A stretch of 52,223 nt of DNA from Betaproteobacteria bacterium. GTDB lineage: Bacteria; Pseudomonadota; Gammaproteobacteria; Burkholderiales; CAIKXV01. Made by a program: the position numbers and the translations under genes. Shown here in pieces: positions 15,064-23,171 of this stretch (the stretch's first letter is position 1; each line of letters opens with the position of its first letter). The notes beneath the pieces were generated by a model. It searched no databases. It was not told the DNA's origin and saw only the letters and a list, made by a program, of their open reading frames with translations. Where the stretch lies: assembly GCA_021298815.1 (NCBI GenBank), contig JAJTHE010000153.1, positions 1 to 52,223 of the forward strand. Direction: 5' to 3'.

Positions 15064-16599
15064 ATGTTCGGATGGATTGCCGGGAAGCCAGACCACCCGC
15101 TGGCCGACCTCAAGGCCGCGCGCCAGGTCATCAACGAACTGCGCGGCGGCGACCCGGTCTCTCGGCTGGACGAAGCCACGGCCTACCTCGAGTCGCTGCT
15201 GCGCGTCGACGGCTTCCGGCTCGGCTACCTGTACGAGGTCGTCGACCTGCTCGACCAGGCTGCGAAGCCCCACCAGCGGCGCATCAGCAGCGACTACATC
15301 GGTGCCTCGCGGCTGACCCGCCATCAGGACAGCCGGTTGTGGAAATCCGCCGCCGATTTCTGGCGTGCGCTGGCCCAGGCCTACCTGCGCTGCCTGGACC
15401 TCTACCAGTGCGATCCGAAGGAAGCGCGCACCTTCATCGCGCTGATGCCCGTGTGCAGCGCGCGCGTGATGCGCGCGCTGGGCGCCGAACTCAAGTGGAT
15501 GAGCCTGCGCTACGGCCCGGTGCCGCAGTTCCTCTGGTCGAACGCGGCCAGTGCCTATGCGCTCGCCGAGACCGCGGAGGTCTCCCTGCAGCCGTTGCGT
15601 GCCTACGAGATCGCGCACGGCGACACCACGGTGCAGCAGGAGTACCTCAAGCTGCTGGTGCTTGGCGCCGCGTCCACCGATGCGATGCACCCGGCGCAGG
15701 TCGAACTGGCCGAGCGCGCGATCGCCTGGTTCTCCCGCAGCTTCGTGCTGCGCATGGACCGCAGCGACGAGACGACGCACTATGTCGACCTGGCCACGCA
15801 GCGGCCACCGGCGCGGCTCGGCAAGTCGGTCGCGCTGAGTCCGAACCGTCGCTACTTCGGCATCGGCAAGGCCCGGTCCGAGATCGTGTCGCTGCTGCGC
15901 GTGGTGAAGGAGCGCGAAATCATCCCCGACTCGGTGCGCCTGGGCGACCTGCACCCGGTGCCGCTGGTGGTGTCGACGCTCGAGCACCTGCTGCGCCACC
16001 TTGGCGTGCGCCCACCGGCGCGCAGCCATGAACGCGAGGCCAGCGTGGTCCGGCTGATGGTGGCGCATGGCTACCGCCAGGTGCGCGACACGGTCCAGCG
16101 CCACGAGAAGAACGAGCCGCTGCGGCCGATCGACATCGAGACCTGGGTAGCGACCGACGAGAGCCCGGGCGGCTATGGCGCAACCATCCGCCACCTGCGT
16201 GGTGACTGGGTGAAGCTCGGCGCGCTGGTCGGGGTCAAGCCGGAGCAGGCGCGCTACTGGGGCGTCGGGGTGGTGCGCCGGATCCACCGCGACAACGAGA
16301 CCGACCACCATGTCGGCGTGCAGCTGCTCGCGCGCGCCGCGCTGCCGGTCGAGCTCACGCTGCTGCAGCAGGGACGCACGGTGAAGGCGGACGTGCGGCG
16401 CGCGCTGCTGCTCTCGGCCAGGCCGGACGACAACGGCGAGATCGACATCGCGCTCGAGGTCGGTGCCTTCTCGAGCAGCGGCCGTTTCGTCGTCGACATC
16501 AACGGCAAGCCCTACCTGCTGGTGCCTTCGCAACTGGTCGAGGCCGGCGACGACTTCGATTTCGCGCGGTTCAAGGTCCGGAAGTACGAAGTCGCCTGA
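15064..16599 (+). CDS. Conserved protein of unknown function, possible PilZ-like C-terminal region
   Basis: I can only place this with uncharacterised betaproteobacterial proteins that begin with a 'KPDHPLAD' segment. The 511-residue product has no signal peptide or membrane helix. Residues 1-300 look helical and rich in Leu/Ala/Arg. The last 200 contain alternating strand-like stretches, among them WVKLGALVGVKPEQARYW, GVGVVRRIHR and HHVGVQLLAR. This pattern recalls a PilZ beta-barrel, but the canonical RxxxR and DxSxxG motifs are not clear. The start is uncertain: the ATG at 15064, or a TTG at 15052 in the same frame; neither has a strong ribosome-binding site. It appears to be monocistronic. 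Confidence 0.6.
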   Translation: MFGWIAGKPDHPLADLKAARQVINELRGGDPVSRLDEATAYLESLLRVDGFRLGYLYEVVDLLDQAAKPHQRRISSDYIGASRLTRHQDSRLWKSAADFWRALAQAYLRCLDLYQCDPKEARTFIALMPVCSARVMRALGAELKWMSLRYGPVPQFLWSNAASAYALAETAEVSLQPLRAYEIAHGDTTVQQEYLKLLVLGAASTDAMHPAQVELAERAIAWFSRSFVLRMDRSDETTHYVDLATQRPPARLGKSVALSPNRRYFGIGKARSEIVSLLRVVKEREIIPDSVRLGDLHPVPLVVSTLEHLLRHLGVRPPARSHEREASVVRLMVAHGYRQVRDTVQRHEKNEPLRPIDIETWVATDESPGGYGATIRHLRGDWVKLGALVGVKPEQARYWGVGVVRRIHRDNETDHHVGVQLLARAALPVELTLLQQGRTVKADVRRALLLSARPDDNGEIDIALEVGAFSSSGRFVVDINGKPYLLVPSQLVEAGDDFDFARFKVRKYEVA

Positions 16600-16661
16600 G
16601 CCGGCGTGAAGCGAGCCCGCCAGGCCAGGGCGGGGCAGCCCGGCAGGCGGCGATGCCAGCG

Positions 16662-17360
16662 TCAGCCTGCGAGCACCTTCACCAGCCAGTCGCGGATGTC
16701 GACCACCTCCTGCGGGTGCACCGAATGCGGCATCCGGTACGCCTGCCACTGCACCGGATAACCGAGTTCCTGCAGCCGTTGCACCGAGGCGGTGGCCATC
16801 TCGATCGGGATCACCGGGTCGGCCGTGCCATGCGCGAAGAAGATCGGCACCTGACGGTTCGCCTCGGCGGCCTCGGCCGGCAGCGACTCGCCCAGCGGCA
16901 GGTAGGTCGACAGGGCCATGATTCCCGCCAGCCGGCTGGCATGGCGCAGCCCGGTCGCCAGCGCGATCGCGCCGCCCTGCGAGAAGCCGGCGATCGCGAT
17001 GCGTCCGGCGGGCACGCCCCGCTGCACCTCGCGCGCGATCATCCGCTCGATGTGCGCGATCGATGCGCGCACCCCGGCCTCGTCGGGCTTGCGCGAGCGG
17101 CCCTCGAGGTCCCCGAAGGCGACGTCGTACCAGGCGCGCATCACGTGGCCGTTGTTGATGGTGACCGGCTGCATCGGCGCGTTCGGGAACACGAAGTTAA
17201 CTGCGAGTGCCGGGGGCAGGCGAAGTTCCGGCACGATGGCTTCGAAGTCATGACCGTCGGCGCCCAGCCCGTGCAGCCAGATCACCGCCGCCCGCGGCGC
17301 GGAACCCTTCGGCCCGGTGGCGAGTTCGATCGTTTCGAGCAGTTCGACGCTTTCGGACAT
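16662..17360 (-). CDS. Alpha/beta hydrolase, carboxylesterase/acyl-protein thioesterase type
   Basis: The 232-residue cytoplasmic enzyme matches the phospholipase/carboxylesterase family represented by Pseudomonas EstB. It has VIWLHGLGADGHDF near residue 27, the nucleophile Ser127 in GFSQGG, Asp181 in HGTADPVIP and His212 in MPHSV, so the catalytic triad is complete. It hydrolyses short-chain esters or acyl thioesters; the physiological substrate is unknown. The mogA gene lies nine bases upstream on the same strand. Confidence 0.9.
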   Translation of the reverse strand: MSESVELLETIELATGPKGSAPRAAVIWLHGLGADGHDFEAIVPELRLPPALAVNFVFPNAPMQPVTINNGHVMRAWYDVAFGDLEGRSRKPDEAGVRASIAHIERMIAREVQRGVPAGRIAIAGFSQGGAIALATGLRHASRLAGIMALSTYLPLGESLPAEAAEANRQVPIFFAHGTADPVIPIEMATASVQRLQELGYPVQWQAYRMPHSVHPQEVVDIRDWLVKVLAG

Positions 17361-17369
17361 TGGACGTTC

Positions 17370-17975
17370 CTATTTCTTCTTCGGACGGAAGGCCTTCACC
17401 ACCGCCTCGCGGGTTTCGATGTACGGCCCGCCGATCAGGTCGATGCAGTACGGGACGGCGGCGAAGATGCCCGGCACCACCGGCCTGCCTTCCGCATCCT
17501 TCAGGCCTTCCAGCGTCTCGCGGATCGACTTCGGCTGGCCCGGAAGGTTGATGATCAGCGCCTCGCCGCGGATCACCGCGACCTGGCGCGACAGGATCGC
17601 GGTGGGGACGAACTTCAGGCTGATCTGGCGCATCTGTTCGCCGAAGCCCGGCATCTCGCGGTCGCCGATCGCCAGCGTCGCCTCCGGCGTGACGTCGCGC
17701 TTCGCCGGGCCGGTGCCGCCGGTGGTCAGCACCAGGTCGCAGCCCTCGACATCCACGAGTTCGACCAGTGCCGCTTCGATCAGCGGACGTTCGTCGGGGA
17801 TCAGCCGGGTCACCATCGTCCAGGGCGAGGCGAGGGCGGCGGTGAACCATTCCTTCAGGGCCGGGATGCCGAGGTCCTCGTAGACGCCGCGCGAGGCGCG
17901 GTCGCTGATCGACACCAGACCGATGCGCAGCGGGCGCGCGCCGGGGGACGGGATTTCGGTTGCGGGGTCTGCCAT
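17370..17975 (-). CDS. mogA: Molybdopterin adenylyltransferase
   Basis: The 201-residue protein is MogA-like and adenylates molybdopterin before molybdate insertion in molybdenum cofactor synthesis. It has RIGLVSISDRAS near the start and the nucleotide-binding signature LTTGGTGPAKRDVTPEATLA. A segment with LPGQPKSIRE follows. The open frame reaches 18071, but MADPATE at 17975 places the conserved strand at the usual position. No other cofactor genes are adjacent; it is followed at nine bases by the carboxylesterase gene. The product is a little longer than some MogA proteins because of an N-terminal tail of about 20 residues. Confidence 0.9.
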   Translation of the reverse strand: MADPATEIPSPGARPLRIGLVSISDRASRGVYEDLGIPALKEWFTAALASPWTMVTRLIPDERPLIEAALVELVDVEGCDLVLTTGGTGPAKRDVTPEATLAIGDREMPGFGEQMRQISLKFVPTAILSRQVAVIRGEALIINLPGQPKSIRETLEGLKDAEGRPVVPGIFAAVPYCIDLIGGPYIETREAVVKAFRPKKK

Positions 17976-18067
17976 GGTCGTGGCCGATGCAGTGAAGGAC
18001 CCGGGATCGTAATCGGGATCGCCGGCGCGTGCTTCGCCGCTGGTATCGCGGGATGCACTACGCCGGG

Positions 18068-19096
18068 TCATTCGATCCGGATGCCGGCCTCCCGTCCGAC
18101 CCGGCTCCAGCGGGCGAGTTCGGCGCGCAGGTACTCCCCGAACGCATCGGGCGCGCTCGCCACCGGTTCCGCGCCTTCGGCCACCAGCCGCTCGACGACG
18201 TCGGGCTGGCGCAGGATGCGGGCGATCTCGCTGCTCAAGCGGGTGGTTATTTCCTTCGGCGTGCCGGCCGGCGCGAGAATGCCCTGCCAGGCGCTGATCT
18301 CGTAGCCGTCGAGGCCGGCTTCCGCGATGGTCGGCAGCTGGGGCGCGAAACCGGTGCGCTTCGCCGTGGTCACCGCCAGCGCACGCAGCTTGCCCGACTT
18401 GACGTGCGGCAGGAACTGGTGCGCGATGCCGAAGGTCATCGAAACCTGGCCGCCGAGCAGGTCCACCAGCGTCGGTGCATTGCCCTTGTAGGGCACATGG
18501 ATCATCTCGGTCTTGGTCATCCAGGTGAACATCGCGGCGGCCATGTGCGGCGAAGTGCCATGGCCGGACGTGGCATAGGTGAGCTGGCCCGGACGCGCGC
18601 GGGCCAGCGCCGCGAGTTCCTTCACCGACTTCACCGGCACCGACGGATGCACCACGAGCATCAGCGGCAGCGACACCAGCTGGGTCACCGGCGCGAAGCT
18701 GCGGATCGGATCGAACGGCAGGTCCTTGCGCATCCCGGCGTTGATCGGGAACGCGATGGTCATCATCAGCATCGTGTAGCCATCGGGCGGGGCCTTGGCC
18801 ACCATGTCGGCACCGATCATGCCGCCGGCGCCCGGCCGGTTGTCCACCACTACCGGCTGGCCGAGCGGCTCGGCCAGCCGCTGCGCGACCAGGCGGCCGA
18901 TGTTGTCGGTGGTTCCACCGGGCGCGAAGGGAATCACCAGCCGCATCGGCTTCGCGGGCCAGGCCCCGCTGGGCGAGGGCTGGGCCCGGGCCGGTACCGT
19001 CGCTGCCATCGCTGCACCTGCCAGCAGCACGGCGGCCAGCCGGCCGGCGCGGGCAGGCATGCGGGCCAGGCCGCTCGGGCCGGCGGAATCGTTCAT
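18068..19096 (-). CDS. Tripartite tricarboxylate transporter substrate-binding protein (Bug family)
   Basis: The 342-residue product is a periplasmic solute receptor of the Bug family, expanded in Burkholderiales. The ATG at 19096 follows GGAGGAGC. A signal peptide (RLAAVLLAGAAMAATVPARA) is followed by the family signatures WPAKPMRLVIPFAPGGTTDN and RPGAGGMIGADMVAK, and by TYATSGHGTSPHMAAAMF and VPYKGNAPTLVDLLGGQV. No TctA or TctB permease genes are nearby, so this is one of the orphan Bug receptors common in these genomes. The ligand, usually a carboxylate or amide, cannot be read from sequence. Confidence 0.93.
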   Translation of the reverse strand: MNDSAGPSGLARMPARAGRLAAVLLAGAAMAATVPARAQPSPSGAWPAKPMRLVIPFAPGGTTDNIGRLVAQRLAEPLGQPVVVDNRPGAGGMIGADMVAKAPPDGYTMLMMTIAFPINAGMRKDLPFDPIRSFAPVTQLVSLPLMLVVHPSVPVKSVKELAALARARPGQLTYATSGHGTSPHMAAAMFTWMTKTEMIHVPYKGNAPTLVDLLGGQVSMTFGIAHQFLPHVKSGKLRALAVTTAKRTGFAPQLPTIAEAGLDGYEISAWQGILAPAGTPKEITTRLSSEIARILRQPDVVERLVAEGAEPVASAPDAFGEYLRAELARWSRVGREAGIRIE

Positions 19097-19220
19097 CGTT
19101 GCTCCTCCGCAGTGCGGGCCGCGGTCGATGCCACGGCCTCCTTCATCGAACTGCGGAACGTTACGCACAAGGCGGGGGGCCGTCAACGAACCTGGCGTGC
19201 CGCGCCGACCCGCGTCGCGC

Positions 19221-20345
19221 TCAGCGGACGCCGGAAGCCGACCCCGCGGTCGCGTCCCCTGGCACACCCGGCGCCCCCGGCGGCGCATCGTCGCCGGCGG
19301 CCGACGATGCCCGGCCGTGCCCGTTCATCCTGGCGCGGTACAGCTCGGCGTCGGCGAGCGCCAGCAGGATCTGGGTCGAGTCGACCATGTCGGAGCATGC
19401 GGCCACGCCGAGGCTGATGGTGCAGACCGTGGCGACGTCGGAGGCGGCGTGCGGGATGTTCAGGTCACGCACCCGCTGCTCGAGTTCCTGCGCCAGTGCG
19501 AACGCACCCGCGGTCGAAGTGTCGGGCAGGATGCACGCGAACGCATCGCCGCCATGGCGCGCCAGGGTGTCTCCGGCGCGCCGCATGCGGCTGCGCAGCG
19601 CGGCGGCAATCAGCCGCAGGCAGTCGTCGCCCGCCTGGTGGCCGTAGCATTCGTTGTACTGCCGGAAGCGGTCGACATCGATCATGATCAGCGCGAGGGG
19701 CGTGCCGTTGCGTTGCGAGCGCGTGAACTCCGCCGCCAGCCGCTGGTCGAAGCAGCTCCGGTTCGCCACGCCGGTGAGGGCGTCCGTGTAGGCCAGTTCG
19801 CGCAGCTGGTCGGCCTGCCGCTTGAGGGTGAGGTGCGCCCTTGCGCGGGCGCGCACGATGACCGGGTTGAACGGCTTGACGATGAAGTCGACGGCGCCGG
19901 CGGCCAGCCCGCGCACTTCCGCGGCGCTGTCGTCCTGCCCGGTGACGAAGATCACCGGGATGTCGCGCGTCTCGGGGTCGGACTTGAGGCGTTCGCAGGT
20001 CTCGTAGCCGTCGAGGCCCGGCATCACCACGTCGAGCAGCACCAGGTCGGGCTGGCGCTCCCGGCAGACGTCGAGCGCCGCCTCGCCACTGGTGGCCATG
20101 AAGACCTGGTAGTCGCCGGAGAACGTGTGGTACAGCGCCTGCACGTTGAGCGGGTTGTCGTCGACCACCAGGATGCGCTGCCGCTCCCCCGGTTGCGATC
20201 CGCCCGGCGACCCTGCCCGCGACTCGGGCGGGTGGCCGGCCGGATCGGCCGGCGCATCCGGATCGGCTGCGCGCGGCTTGCCGGAACTCATCGTGCCGGA
20301 ACTCCTGAAGGTCGCTGCCATTTTGCCATCCCGGTCTTCGTTCAT
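19221..20345 (-). CDS. Response regulator with receiver and degenerate GGDEF domains
   Basis: The 374-residue protein has a receiver domain at about 57-170, with the phospho-acceptor Asp105 in LVLLDVVMPG and Lys158 in VKPFN. A GGDEF domain at 185-345 follows, with DALTGVANRSCFDQRLA and DVDRFRQYNECYGH. The signature reads GGDAF at about 265-269: the fourth residue, normally Glu and metal-related, is Ala. Activity may be lost or reduced. The first 50 residues are Pro/Ala/Gly-rich and disordered. The ATG at 20345 overlaps the stop of the upstream EAL gene by four bases, so they are translationally coupled. Confidence 0.88.
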   Translation of the reverse strand: MNEDRDGKMAATFRSSGTMSSGKPRAADPDAPADPAGHPPESRAGSPGGSQPGERQRILVVDDNPLNVQALYHTFSGDYQVFMATSGEAALDVCRERQPDLVLLDVVMPGLDGYETCERLKSDPETRDIPVIFVTGQDDSAAEVRGLAAGAVDFIVKPFNPVIVRARARAHLTLKRQADQLRELAYTDALTGVANRSCFDQRLAAEFTRSQRNGTPLALIMIDVDRFRQYNECYGHQAGDDCLRLIAAALRSRMRRAGDTLARHGGDAFACILPDTSTAGAFALAQELEQRVRDLNIPHAASDVATVCTISLGVAACSDMVDSTQILLALADAELYRARMNGHGRASSAAGDDAPPGAPGVPGDATAGSASGVR

Positions 20346-22075
20346 CGTGCATCCATCCATCCGGCGAGCGCCTCTGCCGCCATCGGCCTCGCCACCAGGA
20401 AGCCCTGGCCTTCGAGGCAGCCCATCGTCTCGAGCATCTGCTGCTGGCTTTCGGTCTCGATACCTTCGGCGATCACCTGCAATCCGATGCGTTGCGAGAG
20501 TTCGACGACCGAGCGCACGATCTCGCGGCTGGTCGCGTGTTCGCCGATGTCCGCGACGAAACTGCGGTCGATCTTGATCCGGTCGATCGGCAGTTCCTTC
20601 AGGTAGGACAGCGACGAGTAGCCCGTCCCGAAATCGTCGATGGACAGCGTGACGCCCAGTGCATGCAGCTCGCGCAGCGTGCCGACGATGGTCGGTACGT
20701 GGCACAGGAGCACCGATTCGGTGATCTCGATGTCGAGGCAGTCCGGTTGGACGCCGTGGCGGGCCAGCGCGTCGGCGACCCGGTCCGCCAGGCCGGGGCG
20801 CTGGAACTGCGCCGCCGACATGTTCACGGCGATCCGTGCCAGCGGCGTGCCGGCGGCCTGCCACCGTGCGCAGTCGCGCAGCGCGAGTTCCAGCACCTGG
20901 TCGTCGATGCGCGTGGCCAGCCCGTCGCGTTCCGCGACCGGCATGAAGCGCGTGGGGGGTACCTCGGTGCCGTCCTCGCGCGTCCAGCGCACCAGGGCTT
21001 CCGCCCCGGTGACGCGTCCGCCCGGCATCTCGACCTGCGGCTGCCAAGCGATCTGCAGGCGCTGCCCGGATACGGCACGGCGCAGCGCGAGCAGCAGGCT
21101 GCGTTCGCTGCGGTATTGCGCGTAGTGGCTCACGTTGTCGCCGGCGACCGGACCGTCCAGCCTCGCCGCGGTCGCATGCACGAGCGCCGCCTGGGCATCC
21201 CCTGCCTCGGACGGCAGCTCGCAGCGGCCGAGTGTGAAGTCCAGGAAGATCGGTTCCGACGGGCCCTCGAACGCGGCTTCCAGTCCGCACTGGAGCGCGC
21301 GGATGTGGGCATCCGCGAGTGTCCGGGCAGCCGCATCGCCCGCCTCGAACACGATCGTGAACTCGTCGGCCCCGGTGCGCCCCACCAGTGCCGGCGACAG
21401 CACCGAGTCGGCGAGGCGGCTGCAGCGTTGCGCGACGGCCTGCAGCAGGCGGTCGCATTCGTGCCAGCCGAGCTGCTGGTTGAGCGTGGTGAAGCCGGTG
21501 ATGTCCACCGTGAGCACGATCAGCGCGATGCCCCTTGCGCAGCGGTCGTTCGCGGCGGCGATCAGTGCGGTGCGGTCCATCACGCCGGTGAGCGCGTCCG
21601 CTGCGCTGGCTGCCGCAGGACGCAGCATGTCTGCCGCGCCATAGGTGCAGATGTAGCGCCGCTCCCCGCCCGCGGCGTCCCTGCAGCCCAGGGCACCCAT
21701 CTCGACCGTGGTGCGCAGGCGGCGTCCGTCGCGGTGCTGCAGGCGGACTTCACCGGACCACTGTCCGCGCCGGTCCAGGGCGGTCCACAGGTCGTCCATG
21801 GAACCGCCGCCTCGCGGCAGGTGCTGCAGTCGCGCCAGCGGCCGCCCGCGCAGCGCGTTCAGCCCTTCGCCGCAGGCGAGTTCGAACGCCGTGTTGACCC
21901 ATTCGATGCCGGTGTCGGAACCGATGACTGCGATCGGCATGCTGCAGCGTCCGGCGACCTGGGCGAAATCGGGTGGTGCACCGATTGCCGAAGTAGCCGC
22001 CGCCGAGATCGCCCCGGCAGCGGCATCGTGCCGCTGCCGAGAACGGGATGTACGGGCGATGCCTGGTTCGTTCAT
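20342..22075 (-). CDS. PAS-GGDEF-EAL protein, probable c-di-GMP phosphodiesterase
   Basis: The 577-residue cytoplasmic protein has a PAS-like sensor region at about 35-150. A degenerate GGDEF domain follows at 155-315, with TGADEF in place of GG(D/E)EF. An EAL domain occupies 330-575, with EALVRW at 359-364, NMSAAQFQRP, DIEITESVLL and DDFGTGYSSLSYLKELP, so the metal and catalytic motifs look complete. This pattern suggests hydrolysis of c-di-GMP, with the GGDEF part serving as a regulatory or GTP-binding domain. The start at 22075 is two bases after the stop of the small receiver-like gene, and its own stop overlaps the next start. Confidence 0.88.
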   Translation of the reverse strand: MNEPGIARTSRSRQRHDAAAGAISAAATSAIGAPPDFAQVAGRCSMPIAVIGSDTGIEWVNTAFELACGEGLNALRGRPLARLQHLPRGGGSMDDLWTALDRRGQWSGEVRLQHRDGRRLRTTVEMGALGCRDAAGGERRYICTYGAADMLRPAAASAADALTGVMDRTALIAAANDRCARGIALIVLTVDITGFTTLNQQLGWHECDRLLQAVAQRCSRLADSVLSPALVGRTGADEFTIVFEAGDAAARTLADAHIRALQCGLEAAFEGPSEPIFLDFTLGRCELPSEAGDAQAALVHATAARLDGPVAGDNVSHYAQYRSERSLLLALRRAVSGQRLQIAWQPQVEMPGGRVTGAEALVRWTREDGTEVPPTRFMPVAERDGLATRIDDQVLELALRDCARWQAAGTPLARIAVNMSAAQFQRPGLADRVADALARHGVQPDCLDIEITESVLLCHVPTIVGTLRELHALGVTLSIDDFGTGYSSLSYLKELPIDRIKIDRSFVADIGEHATSREIVRSVVELSQRIGLQVIAEGIETESQQQMLETMGCLEGQGFLVARPMAAEALAGWMDAR

Positions 22076-22077
22076 GT

Positions 22078-22443
22078 TCACGCCGCGCCCTCCGGGAAAC
22101 GCCTTGCCAGCCACTGACCCAGCCGCGTGCCGTCGAGCAGCTCGTCGACGTGATGCGGCACCGGAGTGCCCGGGGCCGCATCCACGAGCACCACCTGCAC
22201 CGGCGCATGCAGCCCCTTGAGCACGGTCGCGCCGTCCTCCGGCAGCACGTCGGCCGCGCGGCCATCGACCAGGACCACGTCCGCGGCACCGGCCGCGACC
22301 CTGAGCATCAGGTCGACCATGTCGCGCGCCAGTTCGATGCGGGCGTCGGGCAGCGACGAACGACAGTTCGTGGCGAGCCGTTCGCGTCTTTGCGGATCGG
22401 GGGCGAGCAGGGCGAGGCGGGGTGGCATGCAGGCAGGTTTCAT
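22078..22443 (-). CDS. Small receiver-like protein
   Basis: The 121-residue product looks like a divergent response-regulator receiver domain. It has a strand start RLALLAPD, a central ADVVLVDGRAADVL where an Asp sits at the usual phospho-acceptor strand end, and a later VQVVLVDAAPG. The acidic pocket near the N-terminus and the conserved Lys are not obvious, so phosphorylation is doubtful. Its stop is two bases before the PAS-GGDEF-EAL start, which points to a shared role. The start at 22443 is supported only by frame, since the ribosome-binding site is weak. Confidence 0.6.
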   Translation of the reverse strand: MKPACMPPRLALLAPDPQRRERLATNCRSSLPDARIELARDMVDLMLRVAAGAADVVLVDGRAADVLPEDGATVLKGLHAPVQVVLVDAAPGTPVPHHVDELLDGTRLGQWLARRFPEGAA

Positions 22444-22529
22444 GCACCGATCGTGCCCGGCCCCTGCCGTCGCCGCTGTCAGGAGTTCTCGATCGGGCTC
22501 GTCGGGGGTTCTCGCCGACGCCGGGCCAG

Positions 22530-23171
22530 TTAGTCGTGCAGGTCGATCAGGCCTTCGCGTACCGCCCAGCGAACCAGCGCAGGCACGTCGGCGAGGCCCA
22601 GCTTGGCCATCAGGCGGCTGCGATAGGTGTCGACGGTCTTCGGCGACAGGTGAAGCTGTTCGCCGATCGCCGCGCTGGACGCGCCGCGGGCGACCATCAC
22701 GATCACCTGCCGCTCCCGCGGGGACAGGCTGGCGGCACCACCGGTGCGCTGGGCGTCTCCGGCGAGCGCGCGCATCGCGAGCGCCGATTCCGCCGCGCCC
22801 AGGTGGCGCTGTCCCGCCGCGACCCGGCGCACCGCCTCGAGCAGGTCATCGCTCGGCGAGCCCTTAAGCACGTAGCTCCAGGCACCCAGGCGCATTGCCT
22901 CGGCCACGTCGCGCGGCTGCGCCGACATCGTCAGCACGATCGCGCGTACCGGCAGGCCGCGCTCGGCGATGCCGACCAGCACCTCGAACCCCGAGCGGGT
23001 ACCCAGGTTGAGGTCGAGCAGCACCACCTCGGGCGCGAGCGAAGCAAGCTCGGCCAGCGCGCGCGTCGGGTCTGCGGTCTCGCCGACGACGGCATGGCCT
23101 GCCGCGTCGAGCAGCGCGCGCAGTCCCTCGCGCACCAGCACATGGTCGTCGATCAGGTACAGGCGGCTCAC
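22530..23171 (-). CDS. NarL/LuxR-family response regulator
   Basis: The 213-residue regulator has a receiver domain, with DDH at 8-10, the acceptor Asp53 in LLDLNLG and Lys near 103 in YVLKGS. A LuxR-type helix-turn-helix lies at about 150-210, with LSPRERQVIVMVARG and SPKTVDTYRSRLMAKLGL. I choose the GTG at 23171, which overlaps the kinase stop as GTGA and has GAGGG upstream. An ATG at 23204 is possible but would overlap the kinase gene by 37 bases. The kinase directly upstream is the likely phosphodonor; target genes are unknown. Confidence 0.9.
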   Translation of the reverse strand: MSRLYLIDDHVLVREGLRALLDAAGHAVVGETADPTRALAELASLAPEVVLLDLNLGTRSGFEVLVGIAERGLPVRAIVLTMSAQPRDVAEAMRLGAWSYVLKGSPSDDLLEAVRRVAAGQRHLGAAESALAMRALAGDAQRTGGAASLSPRERQVIVMVARGASSAAIGEQLHLSPKTVDTYRSRLMAKLGLADVPALVRWAVREGLIDLHD

